A stretch of DNA of 64,000 bases, from assembly GCA_964344965.1 (NCBI GenBank), contig CAYFPJ010000001.1:122032-186031 (forward strand), written 5' to 3'. This stretch comes from UM-FILTER-37-12 sp964344965. Its GTDB lineage: Bacteria > Patescibacteriota > Patescibacteriia > Magasanikbacterales > UBA922. A program made the position numbers and the translations under genes. Positions 31,441 through 40,056 of the stretch are shown piece after piece; the first letter of the stretch is position 1, and each line of letters starts with the position of its first letter. The notes beneath the pieces were generated by a model. The model was given only the letters and a program-made list of their open reading frames with translations. It ran no database searches and was not told where the DNA came from.

Positions 31441-33195
31441 TAAATCAATTATCGTCAGTTGCAGTTCTCGATTTCCATTCCACTCATTTACTCCAATTTC
31501 AAAGACAATGTCAATTTTGTCTCCTTCTTTTAGGACTTCGCACCAATTGGTTTTTTCTTCATTTTTACTACACAGTCGCCAACCGATTACTTTTTTTGTT
31601 TTATCCGTATGGTGCTTGACTGTCATTTTGAGATGAGTACCATCTTTACCGACAGAATCCAGTTTTAGAATAGTCAATCCTTTGGCAGTATATTTTGGTT
31701 TTGGATTGGCCTGTCCGAATGGTTCAAATTTTTGCAACAGATCAAATAATTCCCAATTTACTTGATCCATATCCACTTCTGCATCAACGTGAATGGTGGG
31801 AGTGAGATCAAGATTTTTTGTTTTTTCTTGGAATTTTTTGATAATATCTTTTTTGAATTCTCCTAGCTTTTCTGAATTTGTTAGAGTAAATCCACAAGCC
31901 ATCGGGTGTCCACCAAATTTGGAAAAGTGTTCAGGAAGTTCTTGTAAGGTTTCGATCATATTGAATCCCTCCACACTACGACCAGATCCTACTAGTTCAC
32001 CATTGTTGATAGTCATGGCGATAGTTGGTTTTTGGTATTCTTCTTTGATCCTTCCTGCTACTAGACCTATTATTCCTGCTGGCCACTCTTCTTGCATTAC
32101 GAAGAGGGTCGGATTTTCTTTTTGGTTACTGACTTGTTTCTCTGCCTGCTCTACGCAGTCTGTTGTTATTTTTTTACGATTACTATTGTTTTTATTGAGC
32201 TCAAGAGCTAGGTCTGTGGCTTCAATAGGGTCACTGGTTGCCAGTAATTTGTATGCCACATTGGCGTGATTGATGCGGCCGGCAGCATTTATTCTTGGTG
32301 CAATTTGGAACCCGATAGTTTCTGCATTTAGTTCTTTTTTCATTTTACCATTTTCTTCCATTAGTTTTGCCTCTAGAAGCATTTTTTGGAGACCTGTCCT
32401 TTTTGTTTTGTTCAAAACTAATAGGCCATACTTGGTAAGAGTCCTAGATTCACCAAGAAGAGGCACCATATCAGCCACGCTAGCAATGGCGACCATATCA
32501 AGGAGCCATTTTTCAAATGCTTCATGCTTTATACCATTTGGCAGTAGCTCATTATCTTCTCTATGCTTTCTAGAGAGTCCTTGGACCAGTTTGAAAGCTA
32601 CAGATCCTCCTGCTAGATTTTTGTCTGGGTATGTCTCTTCTTCAATTTTGGGATGAATGATAGCCAAAGCCTCAGGAAGTATGGGAGGAATAGAATGGTG
32701 ATCAGTGATTATCACATCTATCCCAAGCTCATTGGCAAAAGCAGTCTCTTCGACATTACTTACCCCGCAATCACAAGTAATTATAATATTAGCTCCCTCG
32801 TCTTTGAGCATTTGAACAGTTTTTTTGTTCAGTCCATAACCATCGGTCTCACGGTGGGGGAGGAAGACGTCATAATTTTTATGATCCATCGCTCGAAAAA
32901 AAGAAGTAATAATTACTGCACCAGACACACCATCGGCATCATAATCGCCATGCACTACTATCCTTTCTTCTTTTTCTATTGCTGACATTATTCTTTGCAC
33001 GGCCTTATTCATGTCTTTGAAAAGAAAAGGATCGTGAACATCTTGGGAATAGTCTGGATTGAGAAATTCGTCGATCTCTTCCTGTGTTTCCAGGCCTCTG
33101 TTGTACACCAAATTAGCTACAATTTTAGGTAGCTCGGGATGTTCGTCATAGAAAGATTGTGGTGGATCAGGAAGGATTTCCCATTTTTTTTTCAT
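31420..33195 (-). CDS. recJ: Single-stranded-DNA-specific exonuclease RecJ
   Basis: 591 residues, normal length. 5'-3' ssDNA exonuclease of the DHH family, acting in recombination and repair. DHH motifs: VHGDYDADGVSGAVI, ITCDCGVSN, DVIITDHHSIPP (the DHH box) and the acidic EAFEKWLLDMVAIASVADMV. The DHHA1 part carries GGHPMACGFTL, and an OB-fold ends the protein. Along with radC, rnhA and the uvr genes it forms a sizeable repair gene set in this window. Confidence 0.96.
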   Translation of the reverse strand: MKKKWEILPDPPQSFYDEHPELPKIVANLVYNRGLETQEEIDEFLNPDYSQDVHDPFLFKDMNKAVQRIMSAIEKEERIVVHGDYDADGVSGAVIITSFFRAMDHKNYDVFLPHRETDGYGLNKKTVQMLKDEGANIIITCDCGVSNVEETAFANELGIDVIITDHHSIPPILPEALAIIHPKIEEETYPDKNLAGGSVAFKLVQGLSRKHREDNELLPNGIKHEAFEKWLLDMVAIASVADMVPLLGESRTLTKYGLLVLNKTKRTGLQKMLLEAKLMEENGKMKKELNAETIGFQIAPRINAAGRINHANVAYKLLATSDPIEATDLALELNKNNSNRKKITTDCVEQAEKQVSNQKENPTLFVMQEEWPAGIIGLVAGRIKEEYQKPTIAMTINNGELVGSGRSVEGFNMIETLQELPEHFSKFGGHPMACGFTLTNSEKLGEFKKDIIKKFQEKTKNLDLTPTIHVDAEVDMDQVNWELFDLLQKFEPFGQANPKPKYTAKGLTILKLDSVGKDGTHLKMTVKHHTDKTKKVIGWRLCSKNEEKTNWCEVLKEGDKIDIVFEIGVNEWNGNRELQLTIIDLRKAQKA

Positions 33196-33245
33196 AATAC
33201 TTTTTTATTTTTGCAGATTACTGTTTGCTTTGAATTACGCAAATC

Positions 33246-33366
33246 AGGAAATAGCACACGCCTGCCTGCCGGCTGGCAGGGATGACACGGATCAAATGGA
33301 TTAGGACGGATAAATCCATTAAAATCTATTTAATCCGTGTGCCGAAGGCCTGTGTTCTATTTCCTA
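33246..33366. repeat. AATAGAACACGG family repeat, copy C, carrying a nested palindrome
   Basis: AGGAAATAGCACACG at the left faces CTGTGTTCTATTTCCT at the right. The left arm is interrupted by CCTGCCTGCCGGCTGGCAGG (33261-33280), nearly the same palindrome as that inside the tRNA-Tyr-like fragment at 12044-12059. One repeat has inserted into another. Confidence 0.8.
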
Positions 33367-33404
33367 ATTTTTTATTTTTATAACTCAAAGTGATTACTAA
33401 AGAT

Positions 33405-33791
33405 TTAGTCTTTTTGGAAATCCCAATAAGAATCTGCCAGGAAGAGTGTAAAAATTATAAATACTAGGTCAATACTGTATATTCGTTCTAGATCTACAGG
33501 GTTGAGTTGGACAGCAATAATAATTATTCCTAAAATTACCCAATGAACAATCGGTCTTTTCAGTGGTTTGACCCGCTCTTGTTTTTTGGTGTGATTGCGA
33601 AGAGTAAGGCATTTCCAGCTGTAGAGTATTGTCCAGGGAATAGTGTAGTACCATTGCCAGGTGGCCATATCTAGACGGTATTTTTCTATTATTAAATAAT
33701 ATACAAACAGTAGTAAGAATCCTAAGATAAAATAAAAAATTATACCTAGTTGGTAGCGGTGGTGGGGGTGGAGATGTTTGTTACTTAACAC
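33405..33791 (-). CDS. Small four-TM membrane protein
   Basis: 128 residues; four hydrophobic segments at about residues 13-34, 46-60, 82-97 and 106-122. The N-terminus is histidine-rich (NKHLHPHHRYQ). No family recognised. It lies between recJ and the 2H phosphoesterase with wide gaps on both sides, so probably has its own transcript. Confidence 0.6.
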   Translation of the reverse strand: MLSNKHLHPHHRYQLGIIFYFILGFLLLFVYYLIIEKYRLDMATWQWYYTIPWTILYSWKCLTLRNHTKKQERVKPLKRPIVHWVILGIIIIAVQLNPVDLERIYSIDLVFIIFTLFLADSYWDFQKD

Positions 33792-33858
33792 AGATTACGT
33801 GGATTTTAGTGGATTACGCTGATTTTTTGTTGTTGTATTATTTGGAATTATATTGATT

Positions 33859-34470
33859 TTATTTTAGTTTTGTTTCCCAAAGGATTTTTCGGCAGGTACA
33901 GAAATTACCGAGGTGACAGATTGCTAGTCTGTCCAAGGTGATTTCTTTCGGAAGATCTTTGTATATCGGATCTTTGCAGGCTTTGAGAGTAATATGGGGC
34001 CAAAATTTTTCAAAACTTGAGCCAATGACATAGCCATCAATCCAGCGAAGCGTCTTTTCATCTATCTGCTCATTTTCATCTCTATACAGCATGTCGATGG
34101 TAGTATTTTTGGCATAAAACTGTGTCAATCCGGTCACCAATTTTTCATGAATACTCCGGAGAGCGGGGACATTTTTTATTTCAAAAAAATAGGCAGTATA
34201 GTCGGAAGAGTCTGTGATGTGAGTTAGCTTATCTAGAGCGGTGTTGATTGGCTGGAAGTCATTTGTCAGATTGCTTACTGTGTTTTGAAGCTGGTCTAGA
34301 TGACTTTCTTCATTCATTCCCATGAATAGTGATACATGTGGTAGATTGTCCACCTTGTTTAGACCTGGTCGACCGGTATTTGGATCGTAGTATCTGTCAC
34401 ATACTCCAACACAAAGATCCATGATCTCTTCAGAAGGCAGAAGGACGACATCAATTGCTAGTTTAGACAT
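33859..34470 (-). CDS. 2H phosphoesterase (2'-5' RNA ligase-like)
   Basis: 203 residues. Two HxS/T motifs define the family: PHVSLFMG in the first half and PHITLKA in the second. Each His-x-Ser/Thr pair lines the active site of LigT / cyclic phosphodiesterase enzymes, which act on 2'-5' or 2',3'-cyclic phosphodiester bonds in RNA. The N-terminus LAIDVVLLPSEEIMDLCVGV is also typical. The true substrate is unknown. The last bases carry several Cys (HLGNFCTCRK). Confidence 0.82.
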   Translation of the reverse strand: MSKLAIDVVLLPSEEIMDLCVGVCDRYYDPNTGRPGLNKVDNLPHVSLFMGMNEESHLDQLQNTVSNLTNDFQPINTALDKLTHITDSSDYTAYFFEIKNVPALRSIHEKLVTGLTQFYAKNTTIDMLYRDENEQIDEKTLRWIDGYVIGSSFEKFWPHITLKACKDPIYKDLPKEITLDRLAICHLGNFCTCRKILWETKLK

Positions 34471-34475
34471 ATTTA

Positions 34476-34586
34476 TTAATAGTGAGGAACACTATAAAAA
34501 GCTGGGGCAATAAGGAAGAAGACCATGCCGACGATGGCAATGGTGCTAATAACGATCCAAAGTGTTTTGTGTTGTTTGTGTTTCAT
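34476..34586 (-). CDS. Small single-TM protein upstream of the 2H gene
   Basis: 36 codons plus TAA. The product begins MKHKQHKTLWIVIS and continues TIAIVGMVFFLIAPAFYS: a short basic N-terminus, one membrane helix and a polar end. It lies between lepA and the 2H phosphoesterase on their strand, 5 bases before the latter. No clear Shine-Dalgarno sequence is seen. Supported only by open frame, composition and position. Confidence 0.5.
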   Translation of the reverse strand: MKHKQHKTLWIVISTIAIVGMVFFLIAPAFYSVPHY

Positions 34587-34623
34587 AGGTTTAGGTAAGT
34601 TTAGGTTTTAGGTTATTAGGTTT

Positions 34624-36405
34624 TTATCGTTTTAGCACAGCTAAATACGCCTCGGTCGGAATATTCACTTTCCCTTTCCCCATACTCATCATTTTTTTCT
34701 TTCCCTTCTTTTGCTTTTCTAATAGTTTTCTTTTTCGAGTTACATCACCACCATATAGTTTGGCTGTGACATCTTTTCGGAGAGCTGACAATCTTTCTCC
34801 GGCAATGATTTTTCCACCAATGGCAGCTTGGATTTTGATCACGAATTGCTGTTTGGGTAGTGTACCTTTTAGAGATCCAACAATTTTCTTACCCACTCGA
34901 AAAGCTTCGTCTCTCCAGACTAGGGTGGACAGTGCTTCTACTGGCTCTTCGGCAATGAGAATATCTAACTTTACTACATCGGCCTTCCGATATTCCTTGA
35001 ATTCATAATTCATTGATCCGTAGCCACTAGTTACGGTTTTCAGTTTATCATAAAAATCAGTAATGAGCGATGCTAGAGGTATTTGGTAGTGAATAATAGC
35101 CCTATGTCCTGAGCCTGTACTTAGGTATTCTGTATTTTGATACGCTCCTTTTCTCTCTGACACTAGACCCATGATATTACCAATATAATCTTCTGGTGTG
35201 ATGATATCTACCTCCATCCACGGTTCTTCGATGTGATCAATTTGTTGTACTTCGGGCAAGTCTTGCGGGCTCTTGACCACCAGTTCTTTACCATTGGTCT
35301 GGTAAACTTTATAGGCTACACTCGGAACTGTGGCAATAATGTGGAGTCCAAATTCTCTTTTCAATCTTTCTTGGAAGATTTCTAAATGAAGCATTCCGAG
35401 GAAACCGCAACGAAATCCAAAACCAAGAGCCTGAGAATGTTCTGGTTCGTAAAATAGGGAAGAATCACTAAGTTTTAATTTATCTACAGCTTCTCTTAGG
35501 GCAGAATAGTCATCACCTTCTTGAGGAAATATACCTGCATAGACCATTGGTTTCACCTCTTTGTACCCTGGCAAAGGCTCCGAGGCCATATTTTTAGTCA
35601 GTGTGACAGTATCTCCTACACGTACTTCACCAAGTTCTTTTAGTCCAGTAATAAGGTAGCCAATTTGACCATTCTCTAGAGATTGGTCAGAAATCATTTG
35701 AGGAGCATAATGGCCCAAGTCAAGAATCTCTGCCTCTGCCTTTGTACTGATGAATCTAGCCTTTTCTTTTTTCTTTAGTTCTCCATCAATCACTCTGATC
35801 GCAGCTACCACTCCACGATAGTCATCATAGAAAGAATCAAAGATTAGGGCTTTGGCTGGTTTTTTTGAAGTGTCTTCTGGTGGGGAAACTCGGTCTATTA
35901 CAGCATTCAAAACTTCCTCCACACCTTCTCCAGTTTTACCAGAGCAGGTAAGGATTTCTTCTTCTTTACATCCGAGAAGGTGGATGATTTCGGCACTGGC
36001 TTTTTCGACATTGGCATTTGGTAGGTCAATTTTATTCAAGACTGGAATGATGGTCAGATCCTGGTCAAGAGCGAGATAGAGGTTGGCAATGGTCTGGGCT
36101 TGGACACCCTGACTAGCGTCGACTAGTAATATTGCTCCTTCGACAGCAGCGAGGGAGCGAGAAACTTCGTATGTAAAGTCGACATGACCAGGAGTGTCAA
36201 TCAGATTGAGGGTGTGATCTTTGTACTGCATGCGGACCGGTTGGAGCTTGATGGTGATGCCACGCTCTTGCTCCAGCTCCATAGTATCGAGGACTTGAGT
36301 GGACATTTTTCTTTTTTCTACCGTGCCGGTCAATTCCAAAAAACGATCCGCCAGTGTGGATTTGCCGTGGTCGATGTGGGCGATGATGCAGAAGTTACGA
36401 ATCAT
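34624..36405 (-). CDS. lepA: Elongation factor 4 (LepA)
   Basis: 593 residues, normal length. Ribosome-associated GTPase that affects translocation and 30S biogenesis. G1 AHIDHGKSTLADR, G3 DTPGHVDF, G4 NKIDLPNA, the switch II region, and the LepA-specific C-terminal domain with PTEAYLAVLKR. The FGFRCGFLGMLHLEIFQERL stretch is common to EF-G and LepA. It begins the minus-strand run that also includes the 36-codon gene and the 2H phosphoesterase. Confidence 0.98.
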   Translation of the reverse strand: MIRNFCIIAHIDHGKSTLADRFLELTGTVEKRKMSTQVLDTMELEQERGITIKLQPVRMQYKDHTLNLIDTPGHVDFTYEVSRSLAAVEGAILLVDASQGVQAQTIANLYLALDQDLTIIPVLNKIDLPNANVEKASAEIIHLLGCKEEEILTCSGKTGEGVEEVLNAVIDRVSPPEDTSKKPAKALIFDSFYDDYRGVVAAIRVIDGELKKKEKARFISTKAEAEILDLGHYAPQMISDQSLENGQIGYLITGLKELGEVRVGDTVTLTKNMASEPLPGYKEVKPMVYAGIFPQEGDDYSALREAVDKLKLSDSSLFYEPEHSQALGFGFRCGFLGMLHLEIFQERLKREFGLHIIATVPSVAYKVYQTNGKELVVKSPQDLPEVQQIDHIEEPWMEVDIITPEDYIGNIMGLVSERKGAYQNTEYLSTGSGHRAIIHYQIPLASLITDFYDKLKTVTSGYGSMNYEFKEYRKADVVKLDILIAEEPVEALSTLVWRDEAFRVGKKIVGSLKGTLPKQQFVIKIQAAIGGKIIAGERLSALRKDVTAKLYGGDVTRKRKLLEKQKKGKKKMMSMGKGKVNIPTEAYLAVLKR

Positions 36406-36457
36406 AAATTTGAAATCCTAAATCTAAAATCATAAATGTTTTTTATTTTTGGCAGAT

Positions 36458-38071
36458 TTAAATCTTATCCGGATCTCCCACCTCACCTCTTACATTACTC
36501 AATTTCAACCATCTTCTTTTCAAACTATTCTTAAAAATCAGCATTTCCTCTAGCTTCAGGAAGTAGCAGATTGCTCCGTATACTAGAAATCCTATGGTAC
36601 CAGAGACAGCCCCTTGAATCAAGATGCCCCAGAAGCGCTCCATGTCTACCAGATTGGCAATAGGAGCTTTGGTGATTTGAATGACAGTAGCCATCACTAT
36701 GCCAGCCAAAGATATTTTGTACAAAGAAAAAATGACTTTGGATTCCTGAAGCGAACCGACTCGGTGATGGAGAGAGATCCAGAGGAGAGCCATCTGGGCA
36801 ATCATAGCAATAGAAAAGGCTAAGGCTAGACCAAGCACTCCCATAAATTGTTTGAGATAAATCGCCAGGAGGATATTGAGGAGAGCCCCGACCAGACCAA
36901 TAAGAAATGGCGTCCAAGTATCCTTAATGGCATAAAACCCTCTGGCCAAGAGGGGGATGAGGCATTGGGCAAACAGAGAGATAGAAAATAAAGCCAGAGC
37001 ATCGGCCGTCAGAATGGTGGCAGTCCAATCAAACTGTCCGCTACCAAGCACTACTCTGACAATCTGGGCTCGAAGCAGAATGAAGGCTACAGTGAAAGGA
37101 ATGATGAAGAATAATATCTGACGGACAGTTTTCGAAAGATGCTCGACCATTTTGCTTGTCTCATCTTGGCTGACAAATTGCGAAAGAGTAGGGAAGGCCG
37201 CGACAGCAAAAGAGATGCCAATAATCCCAATTGGGAGGTACTGGAGATTATTGGCAAAATTGAAAACCGCGATACTGCCAGCACCAATGGTCGAAGCCAT
37301 GACAGTGATGGCTAGGAGATTGATCTGACTAGTAGCCATACCAAGGGTACGAGGGATCATCAGCTTGCCAATTTTCTGGACAAAAGTATTTTTGTAATCA
37401 AACAGTGGTCGGTATTTGAAACCATGATCAATTAAGGTCGGAAGTTGAATTATCAAGTGCATAATGGCACCAATCACTACACCGTAGGCCAGACCAGCCA
37501 CACCAAACACTGGTACCAAAAATATTGCTCCGATAATAATGCCAATATTGTACATGATCGGAGTGAGACTGTAGACAAAGAATGATTTGAATGATTGGAG
37601 CACCCCACTGACCACACTGCTGACTCCCAAAATTATAGGACTAAGAAACATGATGCGTGTCAGAAGAATGGCCATATCCATCTTTTTCCCAGAGAATCCC
37701 GGTACAATGAGTTCCATTAGTTGGGGAGTAAAAATAAATAATATTCCACAAAAAAATAGGGCAGAGATGGCCAAAATATTTAAGACACTATTGGTGACTT
37801 TCCAGGCTTCTTCTTTATTTTTTACCAACAAGTCCATGAAGATGGGGATGAATCCTGCTGACAAGGCTCCGACAATTAATAGATTATAAACCAAATCTGG
37901 AATACGAAAAGCTGCATAGTAGGCATCCAGTACATCACCAGCCCCAAACTGATGAGCGAAGATTCTGTCACGTACAACCCCAATCAAACGACTGAAAAAA
38001 GATGCCGCCCCTAAAATGATGGCGGCACCGGTGATTGATTTTGTTTTGTTGGAGAGGATTTTTTTTATCAT
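36458..38071 (-). CDS. murJ: Lipid II flippase MurJ
   Basis: 537 residues from the ATG at 38071. A longer frame upstream translates only the GC-rich repeat at 38097-38189, so it is not used. About 13-14 hydrophobic segments in MATE/MVF order. Family motifs: GAAIILGAASFFSRLIGVVRD near the N-terminus, FGAGDVLDAYYAAFRIPD, and the Arg-bearing segment AGFIPIF. It flips lipid II across the membrane for peptidoglycan synthesis, pairing with uppP (13.7 kb), which recycles the lipid carrier. Confidence 0.96.
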   Translation of the reverse strand: MIKKILSNKTKSITGAAIILGAASFFSRLIGVVRDRIFAHQFGAGDVLDAYYAAFRIPDLVYNLLIVGALSAGFIPIFMDLLVKNKEEAWKVTNSVLNILAISALFFCGILFIFTPQLMELIVPGFSGKKMDMAILLTRIMFLSPIILGVSSVVSGVLQSFKSFFVYSLTPIMYNIGIIIGAIFLVPVFGVAGLAYGVVIGAIMHLIIQLPTLIDHGFKYRPLFDYKNTFVQKIGKLMIPRTLGMATSQINLLAITVMASTIGAGSIAVFNFANNLQYLPIGIIGISFAVAAFPTLSQFVSQDETSKMVEHLSKTVRQILFFIIPFTVAFILLRAQIVRVVLGSGQFDWTATILTADALALFSISLFAQCLIPLLARGFYAIKDTWTPFLIGLVGALLNILLAIYLKQFMGVLGLALAFSIAMIAQMALLWISLHHRVGSLQESKVIFSLYKISLAGIVMATVIQITKAPIANLVDMERFWGILIQGAVSGTIGFLVYGAICYFLKLEEMLIFKNSLKRRWLKLSNVRGEVGDPDKI

Positions 38072-38096
38072 TATATAGATTTGGTGATATAAATTA

Positions 38097-38189
38097 CTCC
38101 CTCCCCTTTTTAAGGGGAGGGCTGGGGGAGGGGTTGCGTGGTAGCAACGCAACCCCCTCCTAACCTCCCCCTTAAAAAGGGGGAGGGAC
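38097..38189. repeat. GC-rich composite palindrome, intergenic
   Basis: Each half is itself a hairpin (CCCCTTTTTAAGGGG and CCCCCTTAAAAAGGGGG), and the halves pair with each other around GTTGCGT...ACGCAAC. It belongs to the family found in frame inside uvrB and uvrA and downstream of uvrB. Confidence 0.88.
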
Positions 38190-38211
38190 TTAGAGATAAG
38201 TTAATACTGTC

Positions 38212-39132
38212 TTACAGCCACTTCTTCTTCTTCATCACTATAATAAACAGAGTAATGATTGCAGCTAGTCCAAGGAACATCATCCAGACCCAGAGGGGGT
38301 CTTGGGCAAAGGGAAGATTGATGATATTCATGCCGTATATTCCAGATAGCAAGGTTAGTGGTAGGAGGGAGACAGAGATCACTGTGAGAGCACTAATTAC
38401 TTTGTTGGTCTTCTGATTGATGAGAGACTCAACAGTGACATGCAGACCACTGATACTATCCTTGTAAGTATCGAGAATAGCCCACAGTTTATTGAGATAG
38501 TCTGCAATATCATCGAAGTACAGACTTAATTTTTCATCCAAAAATGGCTTTCTAATGTGGGACAGATTGGCCACTAGATATCTTTCTGGATCGATAATTC
38601 TTCTGAACCCAAGGACATTTCTTCTGTCCACTGCTAATTCTTTGATAATTTTCGTATCTTGTTCTCCGGCAAATATTTCATCTTCTGCTTTAGATATCTG
38701 ACGACCCATGTTGTTGAGGATACTTCTGGTATTGTGGAAGAGTGCCTCCAACAACTTGTAAAGTAAGAAGCCAGAATTTTGAGCCATCCATTCTTTTTTT
38801 GTCTTTTTATTTCTCATGCAACGATAGAAAAAGTTTTTCATCTCTTTGTTTTTTCCGTGTTGGATGGTGATGAGAAAGTTGTCTCCGAGAAATATGTCTA
38901 CTTCATGAGCGACCACAGTCTTGGTAAGGTGTTGCCAGTGAGGAAAATGAAATACCAAAAAGAGATAGTTTTTGTAGACATCTATCTTGGGAGTTTGGCT
39001 CTCGCTTTGGATATCTTCTAAATCAAGATGGTGAAAATTGTAATTGTCTTTTAGGTATGTCAAAACTTCATCATCGATATGGTCTATATCTATCCACTGT
39101 AGGTCACCTTGTTTTATAGTTTTGATGGCCAT
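38212..39132 (-). CDS. corA: CorA-type magnesium transporter
   Basis: 306 residues. Two C-terminal membrane helices, the first ending in the diagnostic GMN motif (LLSGIYGMNI), then MMFLGLAAIITLFIIVM and a basic end. The large N-terminal cytoplasmic domain includes a long stalk helix (IDPERYLVANLSHIRKPF and onward) leading into the pore. It forms pentamers that import Mg2+. The motif and overall shape are clear; transport of Co2+ or Ni2+ is possible in the family. Confidence 0.95.
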   Translation of the reverse strand: MAIKTIKQGDLQWIDIDHIDDEVLTYLKDNYNFHHLDLEDIQSESQTPKIDVYKNYLFLVFHFPHWQHLTKTVVAHEVDIFLGDNFLITIQHGKNKEMKNFFYRCMRNKKTKKEWMAQNSGFLLYKLLEALFHNTRSILNNMGRQISKAEDEIFAGEQDTKIIKELAVDRRNVLGFRRIIDPERYLVANLSHIRKPFLDEKLSLYFDDIADYLNKLWAILDTYKDSISGLHVTVESLINQKTNKVISALTVISVSLLPLTLLSGIYGMNIINLPFAQDPLWVWMMFLGLAAIITLFIIVMKKKKWL

Positions 39133-39170
39133 ATGTTACAAATCTAAAATCATAAATCATAAATCTAAAA

Positions 39171-39839
39171 TCAGTTTTTTTGCTTTGTTGGATAGTAGAC
39201 TGTGAGGGTGGCGAAGTCTGTGCCTCGTTCTTCTGGATTATCTTGGATGTAGAGTGATCCGCTGATTTTTTGAGAGGAAAAAGAAAAAACGCGGATATTT
39301 TTTGTTTTTCTTTCAGAACTGATCTCAAATTTTTTATTTTTTAACTCTGTCTTATAATAGTCTGCTATAAAGTTTGGATTGGCTTGGAGCTCTTGCCATT
39401 CTATCGTGGTAATGTCTCTATGGTCTGTGACAGGACTCTTCATCAAAGCATAAAATTCTTGCCAAGTAGTCTTCTGAACCACATTCTCTTGTCCTGGAAT
39501 ATCTAGATCAAGGGCCATTACTATTGGAGAGAGGATGAACTTTGGTATGTAGCCTAGTAATTCTAAAGTTTTTCCACGTTGTACACCAGACACGTAGCTG
39601 ATTGATATGATTGAATCTTCATCGTAGACTGGTATTTGTATCGGGAAATCATTTGGCACTTCTTTCAGGTTCTTCACTTTTGGTTTGACGGCAAATTGGA
39701 CTACGAAAATAAACACCAATAAAAAAATAAACAAACATCCCATACTGGACGTACAGCTACGTTTGAGACATGATTTTTTCTTTTTTATTTCTTCTATTGG
39801 CGGTTCTTGAATCTCTATATTGTCGGTATTTCTGCGCAT
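39171..39839 (-). CDS. Single-TM protein, unknown
   Basis: 222 residues. A lysine- and cysteine-rich cytoplasmic N-terminus (KKKKSCLKRSCTSSMGC) precedes a membrane helix at about residues 36-52 (LFIFLLVFIFVVQFAV). The outside domain has FPIQIPVYDEDSIISISYVS and ends in a beta-rich stretch (SGSLYIQDNPEERGTDFATL). No family recognised. The gene is separate from corA by 38 bases containing AAATCATAAATC repeats. Confidence 0.6.
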   Translation of the reverse strand: MRRNTDNIEIQEPPIEEIKKKKSCLKRSCTSSMGCLFIFLLVFIFVVQFAVKPKVKNLKEVPNDFPIQIPVYDEDSIISISYVSGVQRGKTLELLGYIPKFILSPIVMALDLDIPGQENVVQKTTWQEFYALMKSPVTDHRDITTIEWQELQANPNFIADYYKTELKNKKFEISSERKTKNIRVFSFSSQKISGSLYIQDNPEERGTDFATLTVYYPTKQKN

Positions 39840-39989
39840 ATGTATGTGAGATTATTATACCAAAATGGGATATTTTTGTACATGCTTTACACTTTAGACA
39901 ATCTGGCCACTAATTAGTGCTTTTGATATACTGTATAATATTAATATTATTACTTTGAATTAAGAAATCACCTAAAAAACTAAACTTTA

Positions 39990-40024
39990 AGGAATAGAAC
40001 ACAGGCAGGCGTGTACTATTTCCT
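39990..40024. repeat. Short AATAGAACAC palindrome, copy D
   Basis: AGGAATAGAACAC...GTGTACTATTTCCT around AGGCAGGC; a minimal member of the family at 14498, 22578 and 33246. Confidence 0.65.
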
Positions 40025-40056
40025 GATTTTCGTAATTCAAAATTATTAAAATTTTT

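Noticed and set aside
38072..38152. 27-codon N-terminal extension of MurJ
   Set aside because: It lies over the GC-rich composite palindrome; MurJ starts normally with the ATG at 38071.
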